Source of the DNA: an uncultured Methylococcaceae bacterium
GTDB lineage: Bacteria > Pseudomonadota > Gammaproteobacteria > Methylococcales > Methylomonadaceae
Reading direction: 5' to 3'
DNA: 64,000 nt
Assembly (NCBI GenBank): GCA_903938485.1
Contig: CAJADF010000113.1
Coordinates: 1-64,000, forward strand
A model generated the notes under the pieces. That model was not told where the DNA came from and searched no databases. It saw nothing but the letters and a program-made list of their open reading frames with translations. Shown one piece after another: positions 53,139 through 64,000 of this stretch (the stretch's first letter is position 1; every line of letters starts with the position of its first letter). The position numbers and the translations under genes were made by a program.

Positions 53139-54224
53139 CTAAAGAACCGCTTTAGGATATGAACCTAATAACTTAAACATTTGGACGCGTTCTTTGACAG
53201 TATCTAAAGCCTCAGTGACTACCTTATCATCACTATGCCCTTCTATATCAATAAAAAACAGGTAATCCCACAAGCCCTGTCTAGATGGTCTGGATTCAAT
53301 ATTAACCATACCAATACCAAACTTAGCAAACGGCTCCAGAATTCTATGTAAAGCACCTGGTTGATTTCCTGTTGAGACCACTAATGATGTTTTATCATTT
53401 CCAGTCGGCGTTGATAATTGTTGGCCAATAATAATGAAGCGTGTGGTGTTATTGGGTTCATCTTCAATATTATTTTCAATAATATCTAAATGATAAACAT
53501 CAGCCGCAGCAATACCGGCAATCGCCGCTGTATTCTTATTAATTGAAGCTAAGCGCGCAGCTTCTGAATTACTATTAACTGCTATTTGTTTAACACTAGG
53601 CAAATGATTATCTAACCATTGCCGACATTGCGCTAAAGATTGCTGATGAGAATATACTTCAGTAATCTCAGATAAATTACTGGTATGCGACATTAAATTC
53701 TGGTGCACTCGAATTTCAACTTCACCACAAATATTTAATGTAGAGGTCGAAAAGCGATCTAAAGTATGACTAATAACACCTTCAGTAGAATTTTCAACCG
53801 GCACTACTCCAAACTGACACTTCCCAGACTCAACTGCACCAAATATTTCATTGATAGTACTTACCGGGATCGTTTTAACGGCATGTCCAAAATGCTTAAA
53901 TACAGCTTGCTGCGTAAAAGTACCTTCTGGCCCCAAAAAAGCAATATCCATTGGTTTTTCTAAAGCTAAACAAGCCGACATAAGCTCTCTAAAGAATCTT
54001 ACTGCAGTTAAATCATCTAAAGGACCAGGATTTAATTCTTTTATTCTTCTTAAAACTAACGATTCTCTATCGGGTCGATAAAATGTGCCCTGCTCACCTT
54101 CAGCAATTTTGGTTTTTGCAACCTCAATAGCACATGACGCACGCTGATTAATTAAGTCTAAAATCTGTGCATCAATTGCGTCAATTCTGTTTCTTAATTC
54201 AGATAGTGGGGTGACTGACGACAT
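53139..54224 (-). CDS. pheA: Chorismate mutase / prephenate dehydratase (P-protein)
   Basis: The 361-residue P-protein has a chorismate mutase domain at 1-90 (LRNRIDAIDAQILDLINQRA), a prephenate dehydratase domain from about 92 (IAFLGPEGTFTQQAVFKHFG, NSTEGVISHTLD) and an ACT regulatory domain near 275-355 with GALHRILEPFAKFGIGMVNIESRPSR, where phenylalanine feedback acts. It makes phenylpyruvate from chorismate. It lies between serC and hisC in the conserved block. Confidence 0.95.
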   Translation of the reverse strand: MSSVTPLSELRNRIDAIDAQILDLINQRASCAIEVAKTKIAEGEQGTFYRPDRESLVLRRIKELNPGPLDDLTAVRFFRELMSACLALEKPMDIAFLGPEGTFTQQAVFKHFGHAVKTIPVSTINEIFGAVESGKCQFGVVPVENSTEGVISHTLDRFSTSTLNICGEVEIRVHQNLMSHTSNLSEITEVYSHQQSLAQCRQWLDNHLPSVKQIAVNSNSEAARLASINKNTAAIAGIAAADVYHLDIIENNIEDEPNNTTRFIIIGQQLSTPTGNDKTSLVVSTGNQPGALHRILEPFAKFGIGMVNIESRPSRQGLWDYLFFIDIEGHSDDKVVTEALDTVKERVQMFKLLGSYPKAVL

Positions 54225-54250
54225 ATCTACTCTATATCAAGTTATTAAAT

Positions 54251-55330
54251 TTAATGAGTACGCTCAAACTCGACCATAAAATCAATCAAAGCCTGAACAC
54301 CTGATTCAGGCATTGCATTATAAATGCTTGCACGCATTCCCCCAACAGATCGATGGCCTTTTAATTCAAATAAACCATTTGCTTCTGCTGAAACCAGAAA
54401 TTCTTTATCTAATACTGCATCCGCTAGGACAAAGGGTACATTCATTCTAGACCGATTAGCAATTGCAACTGGGTTGGAATATAAAACTGATTTATCTATA
54501 GCTTGGTATAGATTTGCTGACTTTGCCGCATTAGTTTTCTCAATTTCAGCAACTCCACCCAGCGCTTTTAACCATTTGAGAACTAAGCCCACTAAATACC
54601 AATTGTAAGTAGCGGGGGTATTTAACATAGATCCGTTTTTAGCTTGTTCTTGATAATCAAAAACAGGAGGCGTGGTTTTACTAGCATAACCCAACAAATC
54701 ATCTCTCACGATAACCACAGTAACCCCTGCTGGCCCCATATTTTTTTGAGTACCCGCATAAATCAAACCAAATTGACTCACATCAATTGCTCTAGACAAT
54801 ATATTTGAGGACATATCGGCTATTAAAGGTAAACCTTTAGCGTCAGGAATAGTAGAAAACTCTACACCATGTATTGTTTCATTAGTGGTGTAATGTAAAT
54901 AAGCGGCCTGCTGATCTAAAAACCAAGTCGATTCTTCGGGAATATTTGTATAAGCCGTATTTTCCGAACTAGCACTGACGACAACATCGCAGTAATTTTG
55001 TGCGTCAATTACAGCTTTTTCTGACCATGCACCTGTTTTAATATAACAAGCCTTAGATTTTCCTCTAAGAATATTTTGCGGTATTAAGGAAAACTGCGCA
55101 GAAGCCCCTCCCTGCAAAAAAAGGACCTTATAATTATTAGGTATATCCATTAAGAGTCGCAAATCAGATTCTAATTGCTCAGCGATAATCGGAAAGAATT
55201 CACCTCGGTGACTCATCTCCATGACTGATTGACCAGAACCTTGCCAATCCAATAATTCTTGCTGCGCTTGAACTAATACGGATTTAGGAAATACCGAAGG
55301 ACCTGCACTAAAATTATAGATTTCAGACAT
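54251..55330 (-). CDS. serC: Phosphoserine aminotransferase
   Basis: A 359-residue class V aminotransferase. NFSAGPSVFPKSVL opens the protein, SHRGEFF and LFLQGGASAQFS are family motifs, and the PLP lysine is in YAGTQKNMGPAGVT near residue 196. SerC makes 3-phosphoserine in serine biosynthesis and can act in pyridoxine synthesis. It follows gyrA by 33 bases, as in Pseudomonas. Confidence 0.95.
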   Translation of the reverse strand: MSEIYNFSAGPSVFPKSVLVQAQQELLDWQGSGQSVMEMSHRGEFFPIIAEQLESDLRLLMDIPNNYKVLFLQGGASAQFSLIPQNILRGKSKACYIKTGAWSEKAVIDAQNYCDVVVSASSENTAYTNIPEESTWFLDQQAAYLHYTTNETIHGVEFSTIPDAKGLPLIADMSSNILSRAIDVSQFGLIYAGTQKNMGPAGVTVVIVRDDLLGYASKTTPPVFDYQEQAKNGSMLNTPATYNWYLVGLVLKWLKALGGVAEIEKTNAAKSANLYQAIDKSVLYSNPVAIANRSRMNVPFVLADAVLDKEFLVSAEANGLFELKGHRSVGGMRASIYNAMPESGVQALIDFMVEFERTH

Positions 55331-55363
55331 AGCTTATCTCTTAACCAAATGACTTAATAACAC

Positions 55364-58018
55364 TTAATTAGTCTCATCATGATTATCGATTTCGGTATCA
55401 TTTGCCGTATCAACATCCAATGCTTCATCAACAATTAATTCATTATTTTCTGTTTCAGGACTAATTTCATCATCATTTTCATCATCTACACCGGCTAAAC
55501 CGTCAATCCGATCAACGCCTATTACTTTTTCTTTTTTATCTAGCCTTATAATGGTTACACCTTGAGTATTTCTGCCTACCACAGAAATTCCGTCAACACG
55601 GGTACGTACTAAAGTACCACCATCAGTGATTAACATAATTTCATCTGTATCATTAACTAAAACAGCTCCGACGACAGATCCATTACGCTCAGAGGTTTGA
55701 ATAGCGATTAAACCTTGGCCACCACGTTTATGGCAAGTAAACTCTTCTAGCTTAGTACGTTTACCATATCCATTTTCAGTAATATTAAGTACAGTTCCTT
55801 CAGTAGCAATAATCAAAGAAATGATTTTCTGCCCTTCTTGTAAGCGCATACCTCGAACACCGGCAGCCGTCCTTCCCATAGACCTTACATCTTCTTCATT
55901 AAAGCAAACTGCTTTACCCGTGCTACCAAACAATAAGACATTTTGCTTACCATCCGTAACAGCAACACCTACTAAGGTATCGCCCTCTTTTAAATCAATA
56001 GCAATTTTGCCACTAGCGCGTTGACGCTCAAATTCATTCAGTGGCGTCTTTTTAACAGTTCCCGCTGAAGTTGCCATAAAAATAAATTTATTTTCTGTAA
56101 ACTCACGTATTGGTAACAAAGCATTAATTTTCTCACCGTCTTCTAATGGCAATAAATTAACAAACGGTTTACCACGTGCAGCACGACTAGCAACGGGTAA
56201 TTGATAAACCTTTAACCAATACACTTTCCCTGAAGAAGAGAAACATAAAATAGTATCGTGAGTATTAGCTACAATTAACTTATCAACATAGTCAGTATCT
56301 TTAGTTGCCGTAGCTGATTTACCTCTACCGCCTCTTCGTTGAGCTTTATAATCACTCAGTGGTTGAGATTTAACATAACCCTCATGAGACATAGTCACAA
56401 CCATATCTTCTTCAGTAATTAGGTCTTGCTCTGATAAATCTAACTGATTTTGAATTATTTCGGTACGACGAGGATCAGAATATTCATCTTTTATAGCGAC
56501 TAATTCTTCTCTGATGATTTCCATCAAACGCACATCACTCGCTAAAATGTATAAATACTCATCGATTTGTTCTAATAACAGTTTATATTCACTAACTATC
56601 TTATCTTGTTCTAAGCCAGTTAATCGATGTAAACGTAAATCCAAGATCGCTTGAGCTTGCGTTTCTGATAAACGATATAAGCCATTATGGATACCAAACT
56701 CTTCGGCCAAATCTTCTGGTCTTGAGCGTGTAGCATCAGCCCTTTCTAATAAAGACGAAACTAATCCAGCACTCCAATCTCTAGATAATAAACCTTCTTT
56801 TGCTTCTTCTCTATTACTCGATGTTTTGATTAATTCAATCATCACATCAATATTAGCCAAAGCAACAGCCAAACCTTCTAAAACATGCGCTCTTTCTCTT
56901 GCACGGCGCAAATTGTAAATAGTTCGTCGTGTAACAATCTCACGTCTGTGATTAATGAATGCACTTAAAATTTCCAGTAGATTCATACAATGTGGACGAC
57001 CATCTAATAAAGCCACCATATTGATACCAAACACAGTTTGAAATTGTGTTTGTTTATAAAGATTATTTAAAACGACTTCGGGTACCTCACCGCGACGTAA
57101 CTCAATAACCATTCGCATACCGTCTTTATCTGACTCATCGCGTAAAGCAGAAATCCCCTCGAGCTTTCCTTCTTTTATTAACTCAGCAATTTTTTCTAGC
57201 AAACGTGCTTTGTTGACTTGATAGGGTAATTCTGTAGTGATAATGGCTTGGCGACTTGAATCACCAATGGGTTCAAAATGACAGCGCGCACGCAAATAAA
57301 TTTTGCCACGACCCGTTGTATAAGCGCTGTAAATACCAGCCGCCCCATTAATAAAAGCCGCCGTTGGAAAGTCTGGCCCCGGGACATGAGTCATCAATTC
57401 ATGAATAGTAATATCAGGGTTATCGATCATCGCCAAACAAGCGCTAACAACCTCATTCATATTATGCGGTGGAATATTAGTAGCCATACCCACAGCAATA
57501 CCAGAGGAACCGTTAACTAGTAAATTCGGAACTCTAGTGGGTAAAACTTCAGGCTGAATTTCTGAATCATCATAGTTAGGGATAAAATTAACTGTTTCTT
57601 TATCCAAATCCGCCAACAATTCATGAGCGATTTTAGCCATGCGTACTTCCGTATAACGCATCGCAGCTGGAGGATCACCGTCTACAGAACCAAAGTTTCC
57701 TTGCCCGTCAATCAACATATAGCGCATGGAAAATGGCTGCGCCATTCTAACCATAGTGTCATAAACCGCAGTATCACCATGAGGATGGTATTTACCGATG
57801 ACATCACCGACAATACGTGCAGACTTTTTATAGGGCTTGTTCCAGTCGTTACCTAACTCACTCATCGCATACAAAACACGACGATGAACAGGCTTTAAAC
57901 CATCTCTAACATCTGGGAGGGCACGACCTACGATAACGCTCATTGCGTAATCAAGATAGGACTGCTTCATCTCGTCTTCGAGATTAACAGGAATAATTTC
58001 TTTAGCGAAGTTTGACAT
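55364..58018 (-). CDS. gyrA: DNA gyrase subunit A
   Basis: An 884-residue DNA gyrase A subunit. The catalytic tyrosine is in AAMRYTE near residue 122. The quinolone region reads [11 protein letters not shown], with Thr at the position of E. coli Ser83 and Asp at 87; Thr83 is also natural in some gammaproteobacteria. The C-terminal pinwheel repeats begin near 530 with an acidic, low-complexity tail. It introduces negative supercoils with GyrB. A candidate extended -10 promoter is found 123 bases upstream. Confidence 0.96.
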   Translation of the reverse strand: MSNFAKEIIPVNLEDEMKQSYLDYAMSVIVGRALPDVRDGLKPVHRRVLYAMSELGNDWNKPYKKSARIVGDVIGKYHPHGDTAVYDTMVRMAQPFSMRYMLIDGQGNFGSVDGDPPAAMRYTEVRMAKIAHELLADLDKETVNFIPNYDDSEIQPEVLPTRVPNLLVNGSSGIAVGMATNIPPHNMNEVVSACLAMIDNPDITIHELMTHVPGPDFPTAAFINGAAGIYSAYTTGRGKIYLRARCHFEPIGDSSRQAIITTELPYQVNKARLLEKIAELIKEGKLEGISALRDESDKDGMRMVIELRRGEVPEVVLNNLYKQTQFQTVFGINMVALLDGRPHCMNLLEILSAFINHRREIVTRRTIYNLRRARERAHVLEGLAVALANIDVMIELIKTSSNREEAKEGLLSRDWSAGLVSSLLERADATRSRPEDLAEEFGIHNGLYRLSETQAQAILDLRLHRLTGLEQDKIVSEYKLLLEQIDEYLYILASDVRLMEIIREELVAIKDEYSDPRRTEIIQNQLDLSEQDLITEEDMVVTMSHEGYVKSQPLSDYKAQRRGGRGKSATATKDTDYVDKLIVANTHDTILCFSSSGKVYWLKVYQLPVASRAARGKPFVNLLPLEDGEKINALLPIREFTENKFIFMATSAGTVKKTPLNEFERQRASGKIAIDLKEGDTLVGVAVTDGKQNVLLFGSTGKAVCFNEEDVRSMGRTAAGVRGMRLQEGQKIISLIIATEGTVLNITENGYGKRTKLEEFTCHKRGGQGLIAIQTSERNGSVVGAVLVNDTDEIMLITDGGTLVRTRVDGISVVGRNTQGVTIIRLDKKEKVIGVDRIDGLAGVDDENDDEISPETENNELIVDEALDVDTANDTEIDNHDETN

Positions 58019-58140
58019 TGATCCCTATATAAACTGATTACCAATAATATTGCATCGGCATAATGATATTAACTAAATATGAAAGTACAAAAATGATTTC
58101 CCTTCATCAACTGTAACTCTATAACTTTAAAAACCTTACA

Positions 58141-58149
58141 ATTATAGCA
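58141..58149 (-). promoter_or_regulatory. Candidate extended -10 promoter of gyrA
   Basis: On the minus strand the bases read TGCTATAAT, a perfect extended -10, 123 bases before the gyrA start. No good -35 is visible, which is usual for extended -10 promoters. Confidence 0.6.
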
Positions 58150-58186
58150 AATTGTCGATAATGAGTCGAAAGACTTGATACTTTAA

Positions 58187-58939
58187 TTATTGAGTAAATA
58201 TTTCACTTAAAAAACTAACCAATAAACGCCAAGAACGCTGGTCTGCTTCAATTTGATAAACCGTACCAAAATCCGGATCATTCGCAACAGGATTAGTAAA
58301 TGCATGCATCGTATGACCAAAAGTATGAAACTGCCAATCTGCACCAGCCTGTGTCATTTCTTTTTGAAATGCTTGAACTTGTTCTATAGGCACCATAGGA
58401 TCATCATGCCCGTGCAAAGCAAGTACTTTAGCTTTAATAACATTATTAGTTAATTGCTGAGGCGCACCTAATAAGCCATGAAAACTAATCACACCCTTTA
58501 AATCAACACCGTTTCTTGCTAAATCTAAGACACACAAACCACCAAAACAAAACCCCATTGCGGCAATTTGCTTATCATCTACCCACGGCATTAACTTAAC
58601 CGTGTTTAAAGCTGCTTTGGCTCGTTGACTTATTAATTGCCGATTTTCCATAAAAGGCTGCATTAATTGGGCATTTTCTTCTTTATTAGCCCCTAAAACA
58701 CCTTTGCCATACATATCAACCGCAAAAGCTAGATAACCTAACTTTGCTATTTGCTTAGCCTTTTCAGCGACAAAGTCATCTCTACCGGCCCAAGCATGAT
58801 TAATTAAAACAGCAGGTCTTTGGCCTTGAATTGAATCATCAAAAGCAAAAAAACCTTCTAATAAAACGTCACCATCTAAATAATTAATTGTATTAGAAAC
58901 TATTGCCACATCGACACCTTTATATTTTAACTCGCTCAT
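58187..58939 (-). CDS. Dienelactone hydrolase family protein
   Basis: The 250-residue alpha/beta hydrolase has the family nucleophile elbow GFCFGG with Cys131, an acid (D180) in HGHDDPMVP and a histidine candidate (H209 or H212) in FGHTMHAF. The Cys nucleophile marks the dienelactone hydrolase family. Substrates of this ubiquitous branch are unknown. I used the ATG at 58939; an in-frame TTG precedes it. Its start overlaps the 3' end of the phosphatase gene by 20 bases. Confidence 0.88.
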   Translation of the reverse strand: MSELKYKGVDVAIVSNTINYLDGDVLLEGFFAFDDSIQGQRPAVLINHAWAGRDDFVAEKAKQIAKLGYLAFAVDMYGKGVLGANKEENAQLMQPFMENRQLISQRAKAALNTVKLMPWVDDKQIAAMGFCFGGLCVLDLARNGVDLKGVISFHGLLGAPQQLTNNVIKAKVLALHGHDDPMVPIEQVQAFQKEMTQAGADWQFHTFGHTMHAFTNPVANDPDFGTVYQIEADQRSWRLLVSFLSEIFTQ

Positions 58940-59420
58940 CAAGAAGGCCAGAGACGTCTATAGATTCCAGAAAACCTTCAGAAGCCGCCTCAATTAAATC
59001 TAAAACCTTTTGAAAACCAAATCGACCGCCGTAATAAGGGTCCGGCACTTCTCTCACTGACAAATGTGGTGCGTAATCAAGAAAGTATTTAATCTTGTAT
59101 TGGTAATGTTCAGGACAAGCGTTCATTAACGTTAAGTAATTATCTTCATCCATCGCTAATAAATAATCAAAGTCCTCAAAATCACCCATGATGACTTTTC
59201 TAGCCCGCAAATGCGCAATATCAATATTCCTCTCAAGAGCGGCCTCTTGAGACCTTAAATCAGGCTGCTCCCCAACATGAAAAGCATGAGTTCCGGCTGA
59301 ATCAATCAAAAACACTTCTTCTAACTGCCGGTCTTTAAGCAACTTAGCGAATACGCCTTCTGCAGTTGGTGAACGACAAATATTTCCCATACAGACAAAA
59401 AGTACTTTAAGTTTTTTCAT
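58920..59420 (-). CDS. Low-molecular-weight protein-tyrosine phosphatase
   Basis: A 166-residue phosphatase with the P-loop C10-x5-R16-S in CMGNICRSPTAEG and the catalytic Asp in VPDPYYG near residue 127, both intact. It dephosphorylates protein tyrosine or small phosphoesters in the cytoplasm. It lies between purA and the dienelactone hydrolase gene and has no polysaccharide kinase partner beside it, so a Wzb role is not indicated. Confidence 0.93.
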   Translation of the reverse strand: MKKLKVLFVCMGNICRSPTAEGVFAKLLKDRQLEEVFLIDSAGTHAFHVGEQPDLRSQEAALERNIDIAHLRARKVIMGDFEDFDYLLAMDEDNYLTLMNACPEHYQYKIKYFLDYAPHLSVREVPDPYYGGRFGFQKVLDLIEAASEGFLESIDVSGLLDERVKI

Positions 59421-59458
59421 CAGCCTACAACTAAATTAATTGACAATATTATGCTGCT

Positions 59459-61955
<2,497 letters not shown>

Positions 61956-61974
61956 TTTGTATATCCACTCAAAC

Positions 61975-62002
61975 AAAACGCCCCGCCTGGGCGGAGCGTT
62001 TT
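61975..62002. terminator. Terminator-like hairpin between hflC and hisZ
   Basis: A G+C-rich hairpin pairs AAAACGC-CCGCC with GGCGG-GCGTTTT, and T-rich sequence flanks the minus-strand side (TTTTGTTTG). Its location between the two genes suggests partial termination of hflKC transcripts or processing. Confidence 0.75.
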
Positions 62003-62036
62003 GATATTGCATTAAAAAAATTATGTTTAAAAAAGC

Positions 62037-62891
62037 TTATTTCTGCGCCTTAAAATATTTAAAGAAATCAGAGTTTGGATCTAACACCATCATACTTCCA
62101 GTAGAAAAACTCTTCTTATAAGCGTTTAAGCTACGATAAAAAGTAAAGAATTCAGCATCTGCACCAAAGGCGTTTGCATAAATTTCAGACGAAGTTGCAT
62201 CACCTTCACCGCGCAATTTCTCAGCATCACGGAAAGCGTTTGCTAAAGTTACTACACGCTGTCTATCCGCATCCGCTCTAATTCTTTCGGCTGCTTCAGC
62301 ACCTTGAGAACGAAACTCTCTTGCCACTCTTTCTCGTTCAGCTTCCATTCTTCGGAAAACTGAGCTACTGACTTCAGGCGGCAAATCAATACGCATCACT
62401 TGCACATCAACAATTTCCATCCCTAATTCCGCAGCGACTGCTTTTGAGTTATTAGTTAGTATTTCTCTAATCGCACTACGATCAGTCGAGATGAGCTGTT
62501 TAATATTACGTTTACTAAACTCACTACGAAACGCATCTTTAATAATTTGATCTAAGCGTAAATTAGCCTGATCAATATCACCGGCAACCGATGTATAAAA
62601 TGTACTGACATTTCCAATACGCCATTTTACAAAAGAATCAACGATAACGTTCTTTTTTTCCGCCGTTAAAAATCGTTCTGGTTTTGCATCCATCGTTTGG
62701 ATACGACCATCGAATTTTTTTACGTTGTTAATAAAAGGAATTTTAAAATGTAACCCCGGCGCATAATCATTTTTAACGATTTCACCCAACCTAAATTTTA
62801 TAACCTTTTCGTTTTGACCCACAGTAAAAACGCTCATTACAGCAACCAATAAAACACTGGCCAAACCTACTATAATTTTATTTTGATTCAT
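62037..62891 (-). CDS. hflC: HflC, SPFH membrane protease modulator
   Basis: A 284-residue SPFH-domain protein with an N-terminal membrane anchor (IIVGLASVLLVAVMSVFTVGQ) and the family sequence LRLGEIVKNDYAPGLHFKIPFINNV-like. It forms a complex with HflK around FtsH in the inner membrane and limits its proteolysis. Its ATG overlaps the hflK stop by one base, so translation is coupled. Confidence 0.94.
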   Translation of the reverse strand: MNQNKIIVGLASVLLVAVMSVFTVGQNEKVIKFRLGEIVKNDYAPGLHFKIPFINNVKKFDGRIQTMDAKPERFLTAEKKNVIVDSFVKWRIGNVSTFYTSVAGDIDQANLRLDQIIKDAFRSEFSKRNIKQLISTDRSAIREILTNNSKAVAAELGMEIVDVQVMRIDLPPEVSSSVFRRMEAERERVAREFRSQGAEAAERIRADADRQRVVTLANAFRDAEKLRGEGDATSSEIYANAFGADAEFFTFYRSLNAYKKSFSTGSMMVLDPNSDFFKYFKAQK

Positions 62892-64000
62892 TAGCGACCT
62901 CTGCCGTCACGGCTACGATTTGCACTACGCTCAACAGTTTGGTCTGGAACTGAGCTTGAGCTAGCTTGCTGAGATACCGGAGACTGAGACGAATCTACAA
63001 TACTTGTTGATGCATTATTTACTGCAGGCACTGTAGTTGCAGATGGATTAGATTGAACCATTTTATCTAAAGGTAAATAAAAATTACTGCCGGTTTTAGC
63101 ATCGACAAGAACCTTATTAGTTTCAGACATCACTGATTCCATAGACTCAATATACATACGTTTACGAGTCACATCTGGCGCTTTAGTGTATTGCGTTAAT
63201 AATTGACTAAATCGACTTGTTTCACCCTCAGCTTGAGCAATCACTTGTTCTTTATAACCCTCAGCTTCTTGAATCTTACGAGCTGCAGCACCACGCGCCT
63301 TAGGCACCACATCATTAGAATAGGCTTCTGCTTCGTTAATTAAGCGTTGCTCATCTTCTCGGGCTTTAATTGCATCTTCAAAGGAATTTTGCACCTGTTC
63401 AGGTGGTTGAGCATCCTGTAGGTTAACACTGGTTATTTGAATACCGGAATCATAGCTATCCATGACATCTTGAATTTCTTTTTTAATCAGCGTCACAATT
63501 TCACTACGACCTTGTGTTAAAACAAAGTCCATAGCACTACTACCTACGACACCTCTTAAAGCACTTTCTGTCACTTGTTTAAGTGTAAAAGCGGGGTTAA
63601 CTACATTAAATAAAAACTGCTTAGCGTCTTTAACTTGATATTGCACAGCTAAACGCACATCTACATAATTTTCATCTTTTGTTAGCATCAAGGCTTCTTT
63701 AGGTACTGACCCAACCTGTTCACCCCCTGCATTACTGCGATAACCCACTTCTATAAATCGTTGTTGTTTAACATTAACGATATCAACATGCTCAATAGGC
63801 GCAGGGATATGCCAGTTTAAACCCGATTGCGTAGTACCTATGTATTGACCAAAACGAGTTTCAACACCGTGATTTCCCTCGTCAACGATGTAAAATCCAC
63901 TAAGACCCCATAATAAGGCAACACCGCCACTAAGAAAACCTAACCCTTTCATGGAAGTTCCAAATGAAAAGTTATTAGGTGAGCCATTTTTGTCGCCATT
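62891..64000 (-). CDS. hflK: HflK, SPFH membrane protease modulator (5' end outside window)
   Basis: A SPFH-domain protein that partners HflC. The membrane anchor (GFLSGGVALLWGLSGFYIVDEGNHGVETRFGQY) begins near 63950, followed by the SPFH domain and a Ser/Pro/Gln-rich tail. An internal ATG lies at 63952, but the frame is open without a stop to the window edge and reads KNGSPNNFSFGTS before it, which is like the glycine-rich cytoplasmic N terminus of HflK. So the true start should be beyond 64000 and the gene is partial here. Confidence 0.92.
   Translation of the reverse strand, partial: NGDKNGSPNNFSFGTSMKGLGFLSGGVALLWGLSGFYIVDEGNHGVETRFGQYIGTTQSGLNWHIPAPIEHVDIVNVKQQRFIEVGYRSNAGGEQVGSVPKEALMLTKDENYVDVRLAVQYQVKDAKQFLFNVVNPAFTLKQVTESALRGVVGSSAMDFVLTQGRSEIVTLIKKEIQDVMDSYDSGIQITSVNLQDAQPPEQVQNSFEDAIKAREDEQRLINEAEAYSNDVVPKARGAAARKIQEAEGYKEQVIAQAEGETSRFSQLLTQYTKAPDVTRKRMYIESMESVMSETNKVLVDAKTGSNFYLPLDKMVQSNPSATTVPAVNNASTSIVDSSQSPVSQQASSSSVPDQTVERSANRSRDGRGR

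Noticed and set aside
61956..62012. Upstream ATG start for hisZ
   Set aside because: The added residues are encoded by a terminator hairpin, and the family N terminus begins at MQAKDSWLLPDG.

Overview
The window is a 64 kb chromosomal segment of a low-G+C gammaproteobacterium. The right half has the gene order gyrA-serC-pheA-hisC-(tyrA-aroA fusion)-cmk-rpsA-ihfB and hflK-hflC-hisZ-purA, as known from Pseudomonas-like gammaproteobacteria. A VPxPPALWLF-type C-terminal sorting signal, feoABC, and exopolysaccharide genes suggest an aquatic lineage, possibly Methylococcales; this placement is inference and no marker here proves it.

Layout. (1) 1-4.9 kb: the end of a surface-polysaccharide cluster (O-antigen ligase/polymerase, a GT23-like fucosyltransferase, two GT4 glycosyltransferases). 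(2) 4.5-5.9 kb: a gene graveyard holding two broken GT4 remnants with a MntA/HepT toxin-antitoxin module between them, whose hepT carries a one-base frameshift. (3) 5.9-10.6 kb, minus strand: an Rpn-type nuclease with a tetrapeptide repeat tract, an exported beta-helix protein, a possible hotdog-fold protein and a repeat-rich membrane-anchored protein. (4) 10.8-14.1 kb: a spermidine-synthase-like protein, YgiQ and two identical tRNA-Thr genes. (5) 14.2-23.2 kb: an MdtABC-like RND pump with its own outer-membrane lipoprotein. (6) 23.7-25.9 kb: hypothetical genes and a second nucleotidyltransferase/HEPN pair. (7) 26.1-31.8 kb: a second complete RND pump (adaptor, permease, TolC). (8) 31.8-43.8 kb: a candidate small RNA, PhoH, pirin, glutathione peroxidase, Rep helicase, an exported metallophosphoesterase behind a Pho-box-like site, a sorting-signal surface protein, an orphan PhoB-like regulator with unusual receiver residues, patatin, and MepA behind a terminator-bearing leader. 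(9) 43.9-46.7 kb, minus strand: feoABC with a Fur-box-like site. (10) 47.0-64 kb, minus strand: the housekeeping block for translation, aromatic amino acids, histidine, serine, DNA gyrase, purines and membrane protease regulation; hflK runs off the right edge.

How the genes work together. Regions 1 and 2 show active turnover of cell-surface glycosylation genes. The metallophosphoesterase, its Pho-box-like site and the PhoB-like protein 2 kb away form a plausible phosphate-linked locus. The two RND systems are each self-contained exporters. The right-hand block combines chorismate-derived (tyrA-aroA, pheA, hisC) and serine biosynthesis with replication and translation genes, interrupted by recognisable terminators before rpsA and after rpsA.

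The observations most worth following are the PhoB-like protein whose receiver pocket has Asn and Ile at positions normally Asp and Thr, the leader-terminator arrangement in front of mepA, the frameshifted hepT, and the paired GT4 remnants around it. I found no CRISPR array, prophage, complete insertion sequence or rRNA.
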